Shown here: piece after piece, positions 1-13,049 of the stretch
Numbering within the stretch: the stretch's first letter is position 1
Layout of the letters: each line of letters opens with the position of its first letter
Assembly (NCBI RefSeq): GCF_000003195.3
Contig: NC_012872.2
Span: 50,201,695 to 50,265,694 of the forward strand
Direction of reading: 5' to 3'
Length of the DNA stretch: 64,000 nucleotides
Origin: Sorghum bicolor
Lineage: Eukaryota > Streptophyta > Magnoliopsida > Poales > Poaceae
Notes under the pieces: generated by a model
The model's database searches: none
What the model saw: the letters and a program-made list of their open reading frames with translations, nothing else
Told to the model about the DNA's origin: nothing
Translations under genes and position numbers: made by a program

Positions 1-2518
1 GAATGCTTATGAAATTGTCTACAAATCATCTTTAAACATCACAGCAGGATTCATAGATTAAACAAGTCATTTAAACAAAGTTCCAGGTTCTGTCCCAGAA
101 AAACAGAGAACACCTATTTCTGGAACCCAACTTGGAACAGCCATAACTTTTAAACTACTAGACCAAATGATCCCAAATTTAAACCACAGCTAGATCAATA
201 AGTTTACAACAACTTTGATTTAGACAAGTTTCCCAGAAAGCCAAGTTATCATTAAGCAAAAGTTAAATTACTCCCTTGCTGTCCAGAACAGCCTTTAACC
301 CTTTAATTAATTATTTGATGACATAACCAAAACATAAACTATGCCAACCACATAGCTTATGAGCACAAGCATATCATAAGACAACCAGAACACCAGATGA
401 TAACCCTCAAACTTACTTAACAAGGCATTTATCAATTAATTCTAGAAAGGAGCATAATTACAAGATACTAGTCAAAGTGCTCAGAAAAATCTACAAAAAT
501 TACAGAAGCACAAGTAGGGCATCAAAGTATCACCATAAAAATTTCAGAGCAATTGCACATACCAAATTAAAGATATGCATTTAACATGTGACAAGGTGTT
601 TATTTCATAAATTCAGAAACATGACTTATATGATGTCAAACAACATATTTCAGATTATTTACATATTATGAATGTCATAAACAAGTTTACCACCAAAGTA
701 GAACACCAGCATAAGCACCAATTATTTTATGTGATTTAATCAAAGAAACAAGCCAAATTTCAATCATAAATTACATAACAAAGCTGCAGTACTCCAAAAA
801 TCATGAAATATTTATCATAGCATTCTAGTATCACACAGAGACTACCATAAAATTTTCATGGCACACTAAACAGTATAACAAGAGATATGAATTTATCCAT
901 GAATAACAAGATTAAATCATTAATAAATATTTTCCTAGAAAACATGGTTCATTTTATATTTTTATTAAAAACTAGCCATCTCAAGGAATACCACAAAATT
1001 GGTTTCACCATTTTTGGATCTCAGAAACAGGAGATATGATTTTTGCAAAAACAGCTCAAACCCTAAATTAAACAAAGGAGAAAGAGAGACTGACTGGGGG
1101 ACCCGCGAGTCAACGGACCCCACATGCCAGTGACCCGAGAGCAGAGGCGTGACTTGACCGCCGGAGATCTCATCGACGGCGAGGTCTCGGCGACAACCAC
1201 GGGCACCATCGTGCTTCCCACATCAGTCCGCATCGAGCGGTACCCGAAACCCTAACTCTAGTGGACTCTAGGTACCTCGCCCTCGCGAATGGCGGCACGG
1301 CGGTGGTGCGTGGCCGACCGCCGGCGTCTCTGGCTGGAGACAGAGCGGAAGAGAATGCGGACGAGCATCAGCATGACCTAGCGGAGCTTTTGGGACAAGA
1401 ATGAGGAAGAATGGTGGACTACAGAGCCCTGGCCACGACGCCGGTGGCCATGGCGGAGCTCCGGCGAGGTAAGCTCACGACGGAGAAGGCAATGCGGGCT
1501 CACCGAGGCTCGGCAGCCACAACCAACTTGACGACGGTGAAGTGGAGAGGCTGGCGGAGCGCTGGGTGGAGTTGCTTGACCGGAGACACGGAGACACGCG
1601 CGCGCGAGCTCGCCGAAGCAACGGTGGCGACGCGGAGACGACGACGCACGCGAGAGGGAGGGAACCGGGAGTGGAATGGCGCTGTCCACGCGACCGGGGG
1701 CGCCGTGGCGAGCTGTAGGACGCGCTGAGGACTGATGAGCGGGGCCAACGGCGACGTACGGACGCCACGGGTCCAGACACGCGGCGTCACCGGCGAGCTC
1801 CCCTTGTCTGACGGCGACTTCAATCAGTTCCCAAACCCGACTGAAACTCGATTTTGCACGATGATTATCTCCTAAACCACTCGATGATTTTGCTGGCTAA
1901 TTGCTCTATGCAGGAGAGCTACATGAGTACTCCAACATTGCTTACAAGATCATAGTTTGATTCGGCCTAGAATTCGAACTGGAAGATGAACAATACCCCC
2001 TCGAGCAAACTGCAGTGATTCTAGACTTAGAAAATTTTCTGTGTTGGAAACAGCCCCAAATCTGCCTTGTGGGTCAATTTTGAGCTATTTGTGATCATTT
2101 TCATGAGATGGCCATAAAACAACTTTTGTTCCTTATAAAATTTGCTACAACTTTTCTCTAGAAAGTTTTGACATGCAAACATTTTATGAAACACTTTTTA
2201 AAAGCCTAAGCAAAAGAGGTTTCTAGGGCCTATTTGCATAAGCATGACTTAAGTGATTATTTTGGAGAAGTGATCAACATGAACATTGTTCCCAAGGTTA
2301 AGTTAAGCATAGATAAACTAATTACCAAGGCATAGAGCACAAACACAAGCATGGTTCACTCAAACATAAGCATAGGAAGCCTATTTAAGCAATTTAGATC
2401 ACATTTTTGCATAGAATGACATGGCTCAAGATAGATGATGATCATGATATGCTTTGAGTAGATGATGATGCTCATCCTATGCACATGATTAATGCAACCA
2501 TAACACTGGGGTGTTACA
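1..2518. mobile_element. LTR (partial) of a large LTR retrotransposon
   Basis: The right boundary is sharp: the sequence ends in GGGGTGTTACA at 2518, and minus-strand LINE coding sequence resumes at 2519. GGGGTGTTACA is the mirror of TGTAACACCCC, a common terminal sequence of large grass gypsy LTRs. The left end is outside the window, so the LTR is at least 2.5 kb. About 1080-1850 is a GC-rich island and the rest is AT-rich. No long reading frame is credible; the overlapping ORFs in the GC island are on both strands and look like composition artefacts. ATAAG at 2519-2523 would be the target duplication, but the partner copy is not visible. Orientation, and whether it is a solo LTR, cannot be decided. 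The family (Tekay-like chromovirus) is a guess. Confidence 0.6.
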
Positions 2519-4986
2519 ATAAGTTTCCTGTAGAACCCAGTAGATTTAAATTTAGAACTTGTACCAAAGTATGACCAGGTATCGTTGAGTTGTTCTTCCA
2601 GCATTACGGCATTCATTCTTTGTTGGATGTTGTTGAGCTGCTGATATGCAACTTGGGATAGAGGTAGATTAAAAAGGTCACTAAAGTCTTCCTATGCAAA
2701 GGCTGTGTGAATAGTAATAGATTTGTTCTTTGTAAAAGAGTGAGCTTGAGGGAATAGTTCTGAGAGTGTTTGTGAAGACCACTGGTCCTTCCAGAACAAG
2801 CATGTTTTCCTATTTTTTACTTGAAATTAAGCATATCCTTTGAACTTGTGTATGAGCTTTAAAACATCTCTCCACTAGAATGACCCCTTTTTGGTCACAA
2901 CAGGTAGTCTACCATTGTTGTAATTTTTCTCCCGGACCAATTTTACCCATGTGATGTCTTTTTTGTTTAAGAACTTATCTAGATTTTTCATCAACGGAGC
3001 CTGGTTTTGTGTTTCGAGGTTTATGATGCCTAGGCCTCCCTCTTCCTTTGTTCTGTAGACCAACTTCTAGGCTGCCTTGGGCTGCCCCCCTTCGATTCAC
3101 ATTATTGCCGCTCCATAGGCAGTTCTTTCTGAATTTGTCTATTTGCTTGATCACTGCTTTGGGAATTTCAAGGGTACACATATAGTATGTTGGCAATGAT
3201 GATAAAACAGCATTGGTGATCTGAAGTCGTCCTGCTTGGTTTAGCATGGATGAAATCCCACTCAATCTTCTCTCACATTTGTAGACTAGAGGTAGGAAAT
3301 CAATTATCTTTGGTTTTGTAGTTCCCATAGGTAGTCCCAGGTAAGTAAAAGGCAGATTGCCTTTGGCACAGCCGAAGGTTCTTGCAAGCATGTCAGTCTT
3401 TGTTTCTGTGATATTGATTGGCAACAACATTGATTTGCTATAGTTCACTTTGAGACCAGTGGAGTCAGAGAAGTTATGTAGGACGGTTTTAAAAAAATAA
3501 CTGCCTTGGATCACCCTCCATGATTATAAGTCATCTGCATATTACAGTACTGGGAAGTCGGTATCCTCCTATACGGGGATTGGCAGCTTTAGAAGACCCA
3601 TATTCTTTGCTTTGTTGATGAGAACTTGTAGGAAGTCTGCTGTCAGGACAAAAAGAAGAGGTGATAAGGGGTCACCCTACCTGACCCCTCTTTTGCAATG
3701 AAATCTTTTCCCTAGGATGCCATTAAGGAGTACAGACGAGGTTCTAGAGCCAAGAATATTCTACATCCATGAAATCCACTTTTGGCTGAATCCTTGAGCC
3801 TTCATGATGGTTAGCATGGCTTGGTGTTCCATTTTATCAAAGGCCTTTTCGAAGTCCAACTTCAGGATAATCACCTTCAGAGATGAATGTATTCAAACAC
3901 CCATGCTAAACAATCCTAGATTGTTCTTGATTTTATATACCCATACTATTTTTTTTGAATCAAAGAGGTAATTGACCTTTGAAGTCTGATTGCCAGTATT
4001 TTTGTCAAAAGTTTGACTGAGGTGTTCAGCAGAGATATGTGTTTGTATTCATTTACATACTGTGGATTTTCAATCTTGGGGATTAGGGTGATATAGGAGT
4101 TATTAATGCTTTGAAGGCAACAGTAGCTTTCATGGAAACCCCTGCATAGGTCATTGAAATCTTGCTTAATGATTTCCCAAGATGCTTTAGTGAACTCATT
4201 GTTGAACCCATCCGGACCAGGTGACTTGAAGTTGGGTAAATTCCTTATAACTGAGTCGATTTCTTCCTGATTGAAAGGGCTCTCAAGGTGACACAAGGTT
4301 GTCGCTGCTCTGAAACAATTTAGTGGGGTTTATTGTGAATCCAACAAATTCTGAAACACCCATTCTTGCTTTAAATTCCTGCCATAACAGTTCTTCTTTT
4401 TCTTTATGTTGAAAGAAAGTTGTCCCCTCTACAGATGTTAGTTGACAGATCAACTTATTTTTGGGTTTTAGAGTTGCATTGGCATGGAAAAAATGTGTTC
4501 CAGCGTCTTCGAGTTGTACACATTTAATACTACCTCTTTGTTTCTAGTATGTCCTTTGTATCTCTAGAAGCCTCATGAGGTGGACTTGTAAGATCCTATG
4601 AAAGTTCCATTATGCCAGACTTAAGTCTCTGTGATCATTAATGACATCAATGAAAAGCAGTATGAGTTTTGTGTTTGCAATAGTTGTCCTGAGATTGGTC
4701 ATAGAAGCCTGCCAAACTCTTAATGCCTTTCTGAGGTTTTTCAGTTTGGCAGAGATATGTTTTGCAGGATTAGTAAAGTTCAGAGTAGTGTCCCAACTTT
4801 GTCCTAGGATACTGTGGTAGTCTTGGAGTTGCAGCCAATAATTTTCAAATCTGAACACAGGTGAACTAGGAATAAAGGTAGAAATACTCATCACGCATGG
4901 GCAGTGGTCAGATGGTGTGATATTGAGTGCAGTCATGTGGGTAATAGGGTATGAAATGGACCAGGAGTTGGATGTGAAAACCCAGT
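2519..4986 (-). pseudogene. LINE ORF2: end of endonuclease, reverse transcriptase, C-terminal region
   Basis: Read on the minus strand, this piece begins with the end of an APE-type endonuclease (SDHCP motif about 4900). It continues into reverse transcriptase with the KSPGPDGF block near 4220, the IPKIENP region near 4070, the YADD catalytic motif at 3530-3541, and the YLGLPMG block near 3340. A zinc-binding-type C-terminal region typical of plant L1 ORF2 follows to about 2525. It is broken by several stops and frameshifts; for example, stops flank YADD on both sides. The protein would nick target DNA and copy LINE RNA at the nick. The left LTR cuts it before the stop codon. No activity is possible. 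Confidence 0.85.
4982..4986. repeat. Target duplication of element A, left copy (CCAGT)
   Basis: CCAGT directly precedes the TGTTG start of the 5' LTR and is repeated exactly at 27865-27869 after the 3' LTR. This fixes both ends of element A although 13 kb of other elements lie inside it. Confidence 0.95.
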
Positions 4987-6741
4987 TGTTGATGGGAAAT
5001 AAGACCAAGTTCTATAGACTCAAAAGCCCGTCAACTGTCCTTGATTGAAGGAAGATAAGCATCACATGAACATATTTATCACTAATAAAGTTCCACTTGT
5101 ACTCTTAGCTTATTCAATGCAGGGAAGAAGGAAATGAGCCCTGTAGACCCCATAACCCAGGTCGACCGACTGGGGTTTGGGCCCATTAGGGGCTCCCCCC
5201 ATGGCATGAGCCATGGCATACTCCAAGGAGTCAATCCCAACCCTTGGATCCAAGTGTGCTTGCTCTCAACGGTTCAAACACTTAGCACATGGATCCTTGG
5301 GCCTACATGGAAGCAAGCAAGTGTGCAACTAGACTCAATTTTGGACAACACTTCACATGACAAGTGGGGACATCACCAGGAGGCCAGAGGTGGGCCAGGG
5401 GCTCCAAAGGTTAGTCGACCGGCCGACCAATGGGGTGATGCCACCTGGCCCAACCTCCCACTGATTTAAGGATCTTCTAGAAGGATAGTGGGACCCACTA
5501 TCAGCCAAAGGGCAGGTCAACCGACCAACATGTGGGCCCTATTTAGAGTCGGTTCACTCCCACCGACCTTCCTCACGTGTGGCAATGATCGAACCGTCCA
5601 TCTAAGGTGGTTGGGAGGTCGGTGCATCCAAGGGTGGAGAAGGAAGGAGCACGCGGATCACTGACGTGGCACCCCCTCTCTCTCCCCTATATAAGGAGGG
5701 GTCCTCCATCTCATATCTCACATCTTCCATCTACCATTTCATTTCCAAATCCCACTTGGGAGATCAAGTGTAGTGTAGTCTAGTCTAGAGTGGGAGTTAG
5801 AGTCGAGTCGAGTGAAGCTCAGGTCTCTGGAGCTGTCTTCTGGAGAGTCTGGTATACCTCTTGTACCTTTTCTCTTGTATTACATTCTTTATATTAATAT
5901 AGTCTTTCTTTACTTTACTAAGTATTTACTTCAAGTCTTTACTTTGAGTATTGCTTAGTACATTACTATACTTGTAGTAGTGTTGTGTCTTAGTCTTATT
6001 AGTGTAGCTACCTTAGTTAGATTAGTGTCTTCAACACCTTGTGTGTGTTCCACTACCATTAGGGGCTTTGGCTATTTACGTGATAGTTGAAGTTATAAGA
6101 CTAGTGTAAGCGAGGTGCTTAGGCTAGCGCTTATTAGTGGATGCCACCGTAACAAATGTGTTAGCGGGTGGCGGCGAAGCGTGACAGGCCTCTGCTTCCC
6201 AGTAGGTTCTATTCACGTCGGGTACGGTCTGTAGGTGCCCATAAGACAAAGGTCCGCTCGGATAGGAGTTTCATCCTCCTATTGCAGTCAACTTCCCACC
6301 ACACAAGACTGTTTGGATACTAGTCTAGTTGAGTCATTTACATTGATTAGGATTAGAACACAGAAGTAGAGTTAGATACATAGAAGTCCTTACTCACTCG
6401 TTCTCCTCCCACCTAGCTAGCTCACTACCAGTTATCTTTACTTACCTTTATCTGACTTATCTATTATTCTATCTTGCTACTCTTACCCCCCTATTAGCAC
6501 TAGTGAACTTAGATTGAGTAGACACAAACCACGAATATCCACCCATATATTTATTGAGTAGACACAAAACCCGCTAGAGTTTAGCATTGCTTAGCATTTT
6601 TGGAGCCGTTGCTCAGGGTAGCCTGACACCCTACCCTAGTAGCAGCTCAGGCTTCCAATTAAGCAGTGCTGGTTAGGCGCCACCATTTCTAGATACTTGT
6701 CACAACTTACTCTAGCCGGTATGCGTTAAGATTTGCCAACA
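4987..6741 (+). repeat. 5' LTR of element A
   Basis: 1755 bp, TGTTGATGGG...GCCAACA. A TATA box (CTATATAAGG) lies near 5690, with pentamer runs (TCTAG, GTCGA) about 80-120 bp downstream. The U3 part contains several GGTCNACCGACC-type motifs, including a copy at 5511-5526 that recurs exactly in the internal region. Compared with the 3' LTR it lacks about 110 bp near 6550 and instead carries a second copy of a nearby GAGTAGACACAAA sequence. Confidence 0.9.
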
Positions 6742-6749
6742 AGCATTTC

Positions 6750-6767
6750 TGGCGCCGTTGCTGGGGA
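6750..6767 (+). promoter_or_regulatory. Primer binding site, tRNA-Asp(GUC) type
   Basis: TGGCGCCGTTGCTGGGGA lies 8 bases after the LTR. It matches the complement of the plant tRNA-Asp 3' end (TGGCGCCGTTGCCGGGG) with one mismatch. This is the usual minus-strand primer of Athila and related elements. Confidence 0.85.
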
Positions 6768-6893
6768 AGTGTCATACTAGGAATCTGTAATAAATTGGAA
6801 TTCATGGTTTACTCTAAAATCTAAGTATCCAATAGTGTTAGGGGCTTACTCTTCACTTGTCTTGTTTCTCGTTATCGTGAATCTAGACAGTGC

Positions 6894-8928
6894 ATGAGTG
6901 GTTTTCAATTGCCGCCAAACTTCGTTGAAGATCCAGAGCAATTGGTGAGGAGAACTAGACACCGTCAGGTTTCTCCTCAAAGGTTCATCTCTAAGACCGA
7001 ACCGCTCGTGGAAGGAAGTCCCGCACCAGTTATTGAGGCAGTCATGGCCCAAAAGACCATCGCTGAGTTCTCGTCCCCGTCAGCTAACTTTGTCGCTATG
7101 GGTCCGAACCTGAACTTGGGCAATGCGACCTTTGAGCTCAAGCCTACACTGATCAACATGGTGCAAGCCAATCCATTCTGTGGGAAGCCACATTAGGATG
7201 CCAATGACCACCTTCAACACTTTTTGGAGGTGTGCAACACTTTCACCATCAAGAACATCACGGCTTTCAGCAACAATGCTTTCCTCAAGTAAGGATGCCA
7301 ATGCTTTCCTCAAGAAGTTTTTCCAAACAGGCAAGACCAGTGCCCTATGTGGGAAGATTTTGAGCTTTCAGCAACAGACCGACGAGATGATTCCTGAAGC
7401 ATGGGAACGTCTCAATGAGTACATTCGCGCCTATCCTCATCATGGGATAGACGAATGGCTCATTATCCAAGGTTTCTACCACAGGCTGACCGACATGGCC
7501 CGTAGTCACCTTGATGCCTCAGCTGGAGGGGCATTCTTGCAGAAAAATGTCAAGGATGCCAAGGACCTCATTGAAAAGATGGTCATCAACCAAGGATGGA
7601 ATGAGGAGCGCCTCCAGCCCAAGAAGAGAGGTGTCCACACCCTCAATGAGGTGGACATGCTCTCTGCCAAGATGGACCTCCTTATGAAGAAAATAGAGGA
7701 ATCTTTCTCTAAAAAGGGAATTGAGGCCATCTAGACCCTTGCCGCTGTTTGTGCTGTGGAAACTGATCCATGGTGCGAGGTATGCGGAGGAGATGATCAC
7801 TCGGGCAATAACTGCCTCGAGACCCAGAAGGAGGTGAACTACATCAACAACAACTTCAACAACGGGAACCGGCCCCAACAACAACAATGGAGTTCACGTC
7901 CCTTCTACCAAGGCCAAGGTATGGGTTACAATAATACTTCTGATAATTCCTTTGGTAACCAACCTTCTCTTAGAGATATTGTGCTAGGCCAAACTAAAAT
8001 TAATGATAGTATCAATAAGAGAATTGTGGCTAATGACAAGATCCTAGAAAGCCCTAGTGAGAAAATGGACAACTTTAATTCTTCCATTAAGAATGAATTG
8101 AGCTTTAATAAAATGTTAGAAACATAGTTAGCTCAATTAGCTGCAGTTGTCCCATCACATGAGCAAGGTAGGATCCCAGGGAAACCTAAGGACCCGGTTG
8201 AGTCCGTTAAAATAGTCTCTATGAGGTATGGTAAGCCTCCAGTTCGTTCAAACTAGGGATATCTCCTTGATCCCCTGTTCATCTCAAAGAAGGACGACCC
8301 AGGCATGCCGACCATCACTTTCGAGATCGGACCACAGCTCTTCCACAACGTCTTCTGCGACCTTGGATCAAGCGTCAACATCATGTCCAAGGTGATTTAT
8401 GAAAACCTGTTAGGGTGCGTTTTGCTCCCTACCTTTATGAGATTGCAGATGGAGGACCAAACCATTCGGTTCCTAGAGGGAGTCGCTAAGGACATCTTGG
8501 TTAAAATCCAAGATGAATATGCCCCTGCCGATTTCGTCATCCTCGACATGGGGGCAAACATCGACATCCTCGTCATCCTTGGATAGCCATTCCTGAACAC
8601 GGTGAACGCCGTCATCTACATTGGGTCTGGCCAGATCCATCTACAGTTCATAGGTAAGAGGATCAAATGTCCTTTCAATGGCTATAAAACTAGCGTGCAG
8701 CCAAAGGACATGAAACAGGAGGAGAAACCTCGCGGCAAATCCCGCCGGAGGTACAACAAAGGCAAGTCGGCAAAAAAGGCCGCACAGAAGGAGGAACCCG
8801 CCAAGCAAGTGGAACATTCCAAAAAGGAATGGTGGGAGAAGGAGAATGCCTGCATGGTCCGTGACCAGAACCGACCGAGGCATCCACAAAATGAAACCCA
8901 ACGAAGAGGTCCTGCTCTATGGACCTAA
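6894..8928 (+). pseudogene. Element A gag-protease, degenerate
   Basis: The reading starts at ATG 6894 (MSGFQLPPNF). The first part is in frame with 6894 to about 7285, then the reading moves to the frame of 7180. The capsid-type gag domain follows (FLKKFFQTGKT near residue 140, EAWERLNEYI, GFYHRLTDMA), then a CCHC zinc knuckle (CEVCGGDDHSGNNC near 7790), and an aspartic protease with CDLGSSVNIM (near 8360) as the active-site motif. Breaks are stops at 7194, 7732, 8125, about 8254 and 8584, and loss of roughly 35 codons of the capsid domain near 7260-7290, where a CAATGCTTTCCTCAAG segment is duplicated. It would form the virus-like particle and process it. Protein from this copy is not possible. 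Confidence 0.8.
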
Positions 8929-9304
8929 AACATGGAGCCCTCCGCTGACCAGGTATGTCAGTAGTTATCTCATATTTATTTTCTACACTTAAACTTTGCT
9001 TTTCAATTGCATGCTTACTAAAAAGTGTAATTTTTATTTCGACCAAATAACTTAGATATAAATAACAAAACTTGAGAAGAGTGATTAGAGAAAAGATGAG
9101 CTGGTGGGGCCACCATTGCCAGGTGGGCCGACCTAGCTTAGTGGGTCCACCACCTCTCCCTCCACTCTGGCTAGAAGCAGGAATCCTAGGAGTGGTAAAG
9201 GATGCCCTGGGGCTCCCATGGGCAGGTCAACCGACCTCGCCTTGGTGCCACCAGGCATCCAGCTATCCCCCATTGATGATGTCAAAGGATTCCATGCTCA
9301 ACAC
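8929..9304 (+). other. Element A spacer with LTR-like GGTCNACCGACC motifs
   Basis: No reading frame is supported. The stretch contains GGCAGGTCAACCGACC at 9221-9236, identical to 5511-5526 of the 5' LTR, plus GGGCCGACCTAG and GGGGCTCCCATGG segments resembling the LTR U3. It continues, after nested B, at 18398. Elements A's internal promoter lies further on, at 23002. Confidence 0.6.
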
Positions 9305-10799
9305 TGTTGACGGTCCTTAAGTACTTAATTTAACCATCAACTAAACATGGAAAAGGATCAATATGCACCAAACACCTAGAATTAGGGTTTTATCTGACAG
9401 AATTCCACGAACTTTGGTGTTTGTCTATTTCTGCAGGGGGTTATCAGAAAATATAGAGAGAAGGCCAACATGCGAGGTTTACAACGAGATAATTACGTGT
9501 CGCGCAATTTTCCTTAATCTAGAAGAGTCCAGAAGCCACGGGAACGAACGGGAGGCCGATCAGGCCTGGGGGCAGGGCGCCCGCCCTCCCCCTTGGGCGC
9601 CCGCCCTGCCCTGGTGGCCAATCAGAGCAGGTCTCGCGGATCATGCTCTACCGCCTCTAATCTTCAAGAATAACCATGCGATCAATGTCGGTTTGATCCG
9701 ACGGCCCACATTCACTTGAGGGGGCTATATAAGCAAGGCCTCACCACCCCAGGGGGGAGGAGAAATCATTATCATAGGAAGCCATCAAAGTTAGGGTTTT
9801 AGAACTTCTCTTCCACAGAGAATTAGAATTAGCTACTCCTAGTTCCTTCAAGTTCTATAGGATTGATTATATAGAATTAGAGAAGTAGAGCCTAGCGCTC
9901 TGGATTTCGGATCTTCGTCAATAAAGATTGGTATTATTTCATATCTTTCTCTACTACTTTATTCTAATTGCATTATGTCTCTATTTATTATGTTCTTAGT
10001 TTGCTCTAGTTCTATATTTGATATAGTTATGATTGATAATGAGTTTATGTATAAGTTTGCAAAGCGCTTAGCTCTTGCCGCACGGGAGTTAAGTGGTAGA
10101 TCACATGTGGGCATGGTGCTTAGATGTTATTTACCTGCAAATGTATCCTATTGGCTGGGTCGTGTCGTAGTTCACGATGGTGACAGCTTCATTGATTCTT
10201 ATATAGTCCACCCTCCGTTGATAGGACAGGCAGAATTTGTATTGCGGATTAAGTCTTGCTATGTTCTGATTTACTTTAGCAATGTTCCTTATACATGAAT
10301 GAAGAGTCTTTTATGCTATATATGATCTTGTAGATAACTAGAGTAGATTGTGACTTAGTAGGTAGTAGATACTTAGAATCCATTCTCTAGCTAATCCGAC
10401 GTCACCTTACATATATGAGGAGTAGTCTATTTTCTAATCGCTGTGTTATTTACCCATAAGCTTATATTTCATTATCATTATTATTATGGCTTACCCCCTG
10501 CCAAAGCAAGTGACTGTGTGACGAGTTCCTCATTAGTAATCATGTTCTTGCAAGTTTATCTCTAGTCTATGCCTTGATAGATTTTATTTACCTCCACCGT
10601 TCTCTTAAGCAAAATTATAAATAACGATACCCGGAATACTTTCCTGGTGAAATGCTACAATGAGGTATTTTATCTGTGCACTTGCGGATAGAATAAATTA
10701 TTTTCTAGAGAGCCTTCATATTCATAAATACCTTAGTACAATCTGGCACCATGCTGAGGATGACAACCTAGTATCAAGTGTTGTTAGCAAGTGTCAACA
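9305..10799 (+). repeat. 5' LTR of element B
   Basis: 1495 bp. U3 carries two GGGCGCCCGCCC boxes (9575-9586, 9595-9606), a CCAATCA element near 9617 and TATATAAG at 9726. A 107-codon ORF at 9975-10298, downstream of the TATA box, is also open in the 3' LTR (17567-17890) and in solo LTR C (20740-21063). The end ...GTGTCAACA precedes the primer site. Confidence 0.9.
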
Positions 10800-10807
10800 A
10801 GCATTTC

Positions 10808-10825
10808 TGGCACTGTTGTCGTAGA
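10808..10825 (+). promoter_or_regulatory. Degenerate tRNA-Asp primer binding site of B
   Basis: TGGCACTGTTGTCGTAGA sits 8 bases after the LTR, the same spacing as in A. It differs from the tRNA-Asp complement at several positions, so this copy would prime poorly. Confidence 0.65.
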
Positions 10826-11090
10826 GCGGTATGGAAAGTCAGGAAGTCAGTCAAGATTATTCACATAAAATATTAGACTAGACTATAGAGAAATAATTGC
10901 ATAAACAGCTACTATAAATGAAAAATCATAACAAGGCACCTCTGCTTTGGCAGGTTCACCCTGTTGTTTTTCTATGTTTATATTTTTATACAGGATATAT
11001 CAGGATTGACTTTGGTACATTCAAATCTTCATCATCAGAATCAAAGGAATCAAGAAAGAAAGAAGAAGCTAGCCACCAATTGTTGAAGCT

Positions 11091-13049
11091 GTGGCACAGA
11101 AGACCCTACGAGAATTCTCTGCTCCAAGCCTTGAGAACATTCCAACTGGTCCAAGATTTGCAGTAGAAGAAGGAGCACCCGAGTTTGAGCTCAAGTCAAG
11201 CCTCATCAATTTGGTGCAAGCTACACAATTCAATGGAAAGGCACATGAAGATGCTAGTACACACTTGCAAACTTTCTTAGAGATTGGAAGCACAATCCGC
11301 ATCAACGGAGTCGACAAAGACGTCATACTGCTTTGCCTCTTTCCATTCTCACTAGAAGGGAAAGCAAGGAAGTGGTTCTACACTCATCAAGATAACATCA
11401 ACAACTGGACGAACTTGTCAGATGCCTTTCTATCAAAGTTTTTCCCTATAGGCAAAACAGTTGCCTTAAGAGGAAATATTGTCAGTTTCCAACAGCAGAA
11501 GACAGAAACCATTCCAGAAGCATGGGAGCGTTTTCAAGGATACATATCAGATTGTCCTCACCATGGAATGGCCAGATGGTTACTTATGCAGACCTTCTAC
11601 CATGGATTAACCTAGAAGGCTCGTGAGTGCCTAGATGCATCTGCTAAAGGATCATTCTTGGAGCTTACAATTGGAAAAGCAGAGATACTTTTGGATAAGA
11701 TAGCAGAAAACCAAAGCTGGTTCCAAGATAAAGCTCAACAATGTCATCAAACTAAAGAAATACCAAAAGAAGTAAATGCACTATCAACCAAGATGGGAAA
11801 TTTGCTCCATTGGATTGACCAGAGGGCCAAGTTCAAAAAAGATCAAAGGGCCATTGAGACAACATACAAATATCAACCTACTTCGAGTCAACCCAATAGC
11901 AAAGGTATGAATTCAGGTAACACTTTAAAGCAACTTTCATTAAAAGAGATAATTGCTCAACAAACCAAAACTAATTATGAAGTTAAACAAAGGCTAGATA
12001 CAAATGAATCATCTCTAAAAGATATACACAATAAAATGGATTTTTTATTAACTGCCTTTGATGAGCAAAACACTCTCAATAAAAGGGTAGAGCTTAAATT
12101 AATAAAGCTAGATGCTGCATTGCCTGTTGCCACTAACATTGAGCAAGTATTGAACATAACTACTAGAGGAGGAAAAGCCACCAGGGATCTCCCATACCCA
12201 AAAGAGAAACAGAGAACATCAGCACCAGTGCAACCAGCAGTGATAGAAGAAGAAAGACCAGTTGAAGTAGAAGATCTGCTACAACCACCAAGAGATGGAG
12301 AAATGAGGAAATATTTTTACGACACCAACTATTTGCCATTTCCTAGAAGAAACAGAGGACTGCAGTCGGATGAGCAGTTTGGTAAGTTTGTAGAGGTCAT
12401 TCAGAAATTATATGTCAACATACCTCTACTTGATGCCATATAGGTACCCACATATGCAAAGTACATCAGAGATATTCTTAACAAGAAAAGACCACTGCCC
12501 ACCACTAAGGTTATCAAGCTGACAGAAGAATGTAGTGCGGCTATCCTAAACAAACCACCAAGGAAGAAGAAGGATCCAGGATGTCCCACCATTGATTGCT
12601 CGATCGGAAACCAACACTTCAATAATGCACTTTGTGATCTTGGAGCAAGTGTCAGTGTGATGCCAGCATCAGTCTACGAGAAGCTTGAGCATACGACCCT
12701 AGAACTAACATCAATGTGCCTACAACTAGCAGATCAATCAGATAGACACCCGTTGGGCATCGCCTAAAACATTCCAGTCAAGATAAGAGACTTCCTTGTG
12801 CCAGTAAACTTCGTGGTACTGGACATGAGTCCCGACTCAAAAGTGTCCATTATCCTTGGAAGGCCATTTCTGAGCACTGCCAATGCCCACATTGATGTCG
12901 GGAAAGGAGAAATCAAGTTCAACATAAATGGACAAGAAGAACACTTCGCATTCAAGCCTAGAACAGAGAGAGACTCTACAGTGAAGGAAGTCCATGAAGA
13001 AGGACCACTAGAGATACCATCTCCGGAGGAAGGTAATTTAGAAGATTAA
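11091..13049 (+). pseudogene. Element B gag-protease, one frame with three stops
   Basis: A single frame of 653 codons from ATG 11091 (MAQKTLREFSAPS) is interrupted only by TAG at 11613, TAG at 12441 and TAA at 12765. The capsid domain is well preserved (LFPFSLEGKARKWFY near residue 85-100, KFFPIGKT, EAWERFQGY, TFYHGLT). No CCHC knuckle is obvious, unlike in element A. The protease has CDLGASVSVMP (near 12640) and the later ILGRPFL motif (near 12855). The stop at 12441 falls where related proteins have Gln (AIQVPTYAKY), which fits CAG to TAG mutation. Together with A it defines a family with gag-protease but no polymerase. Confidence 0.85.

Noticed and set aside
1378..1823. Overlapping ORFs of about 100 codons on both strands in a GC-rich island
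   Set aside because: Frames overlap on both strands, have low-complexity Arg/Pro/Ser composition, and lie inside an LTR. GC content alone explains them.
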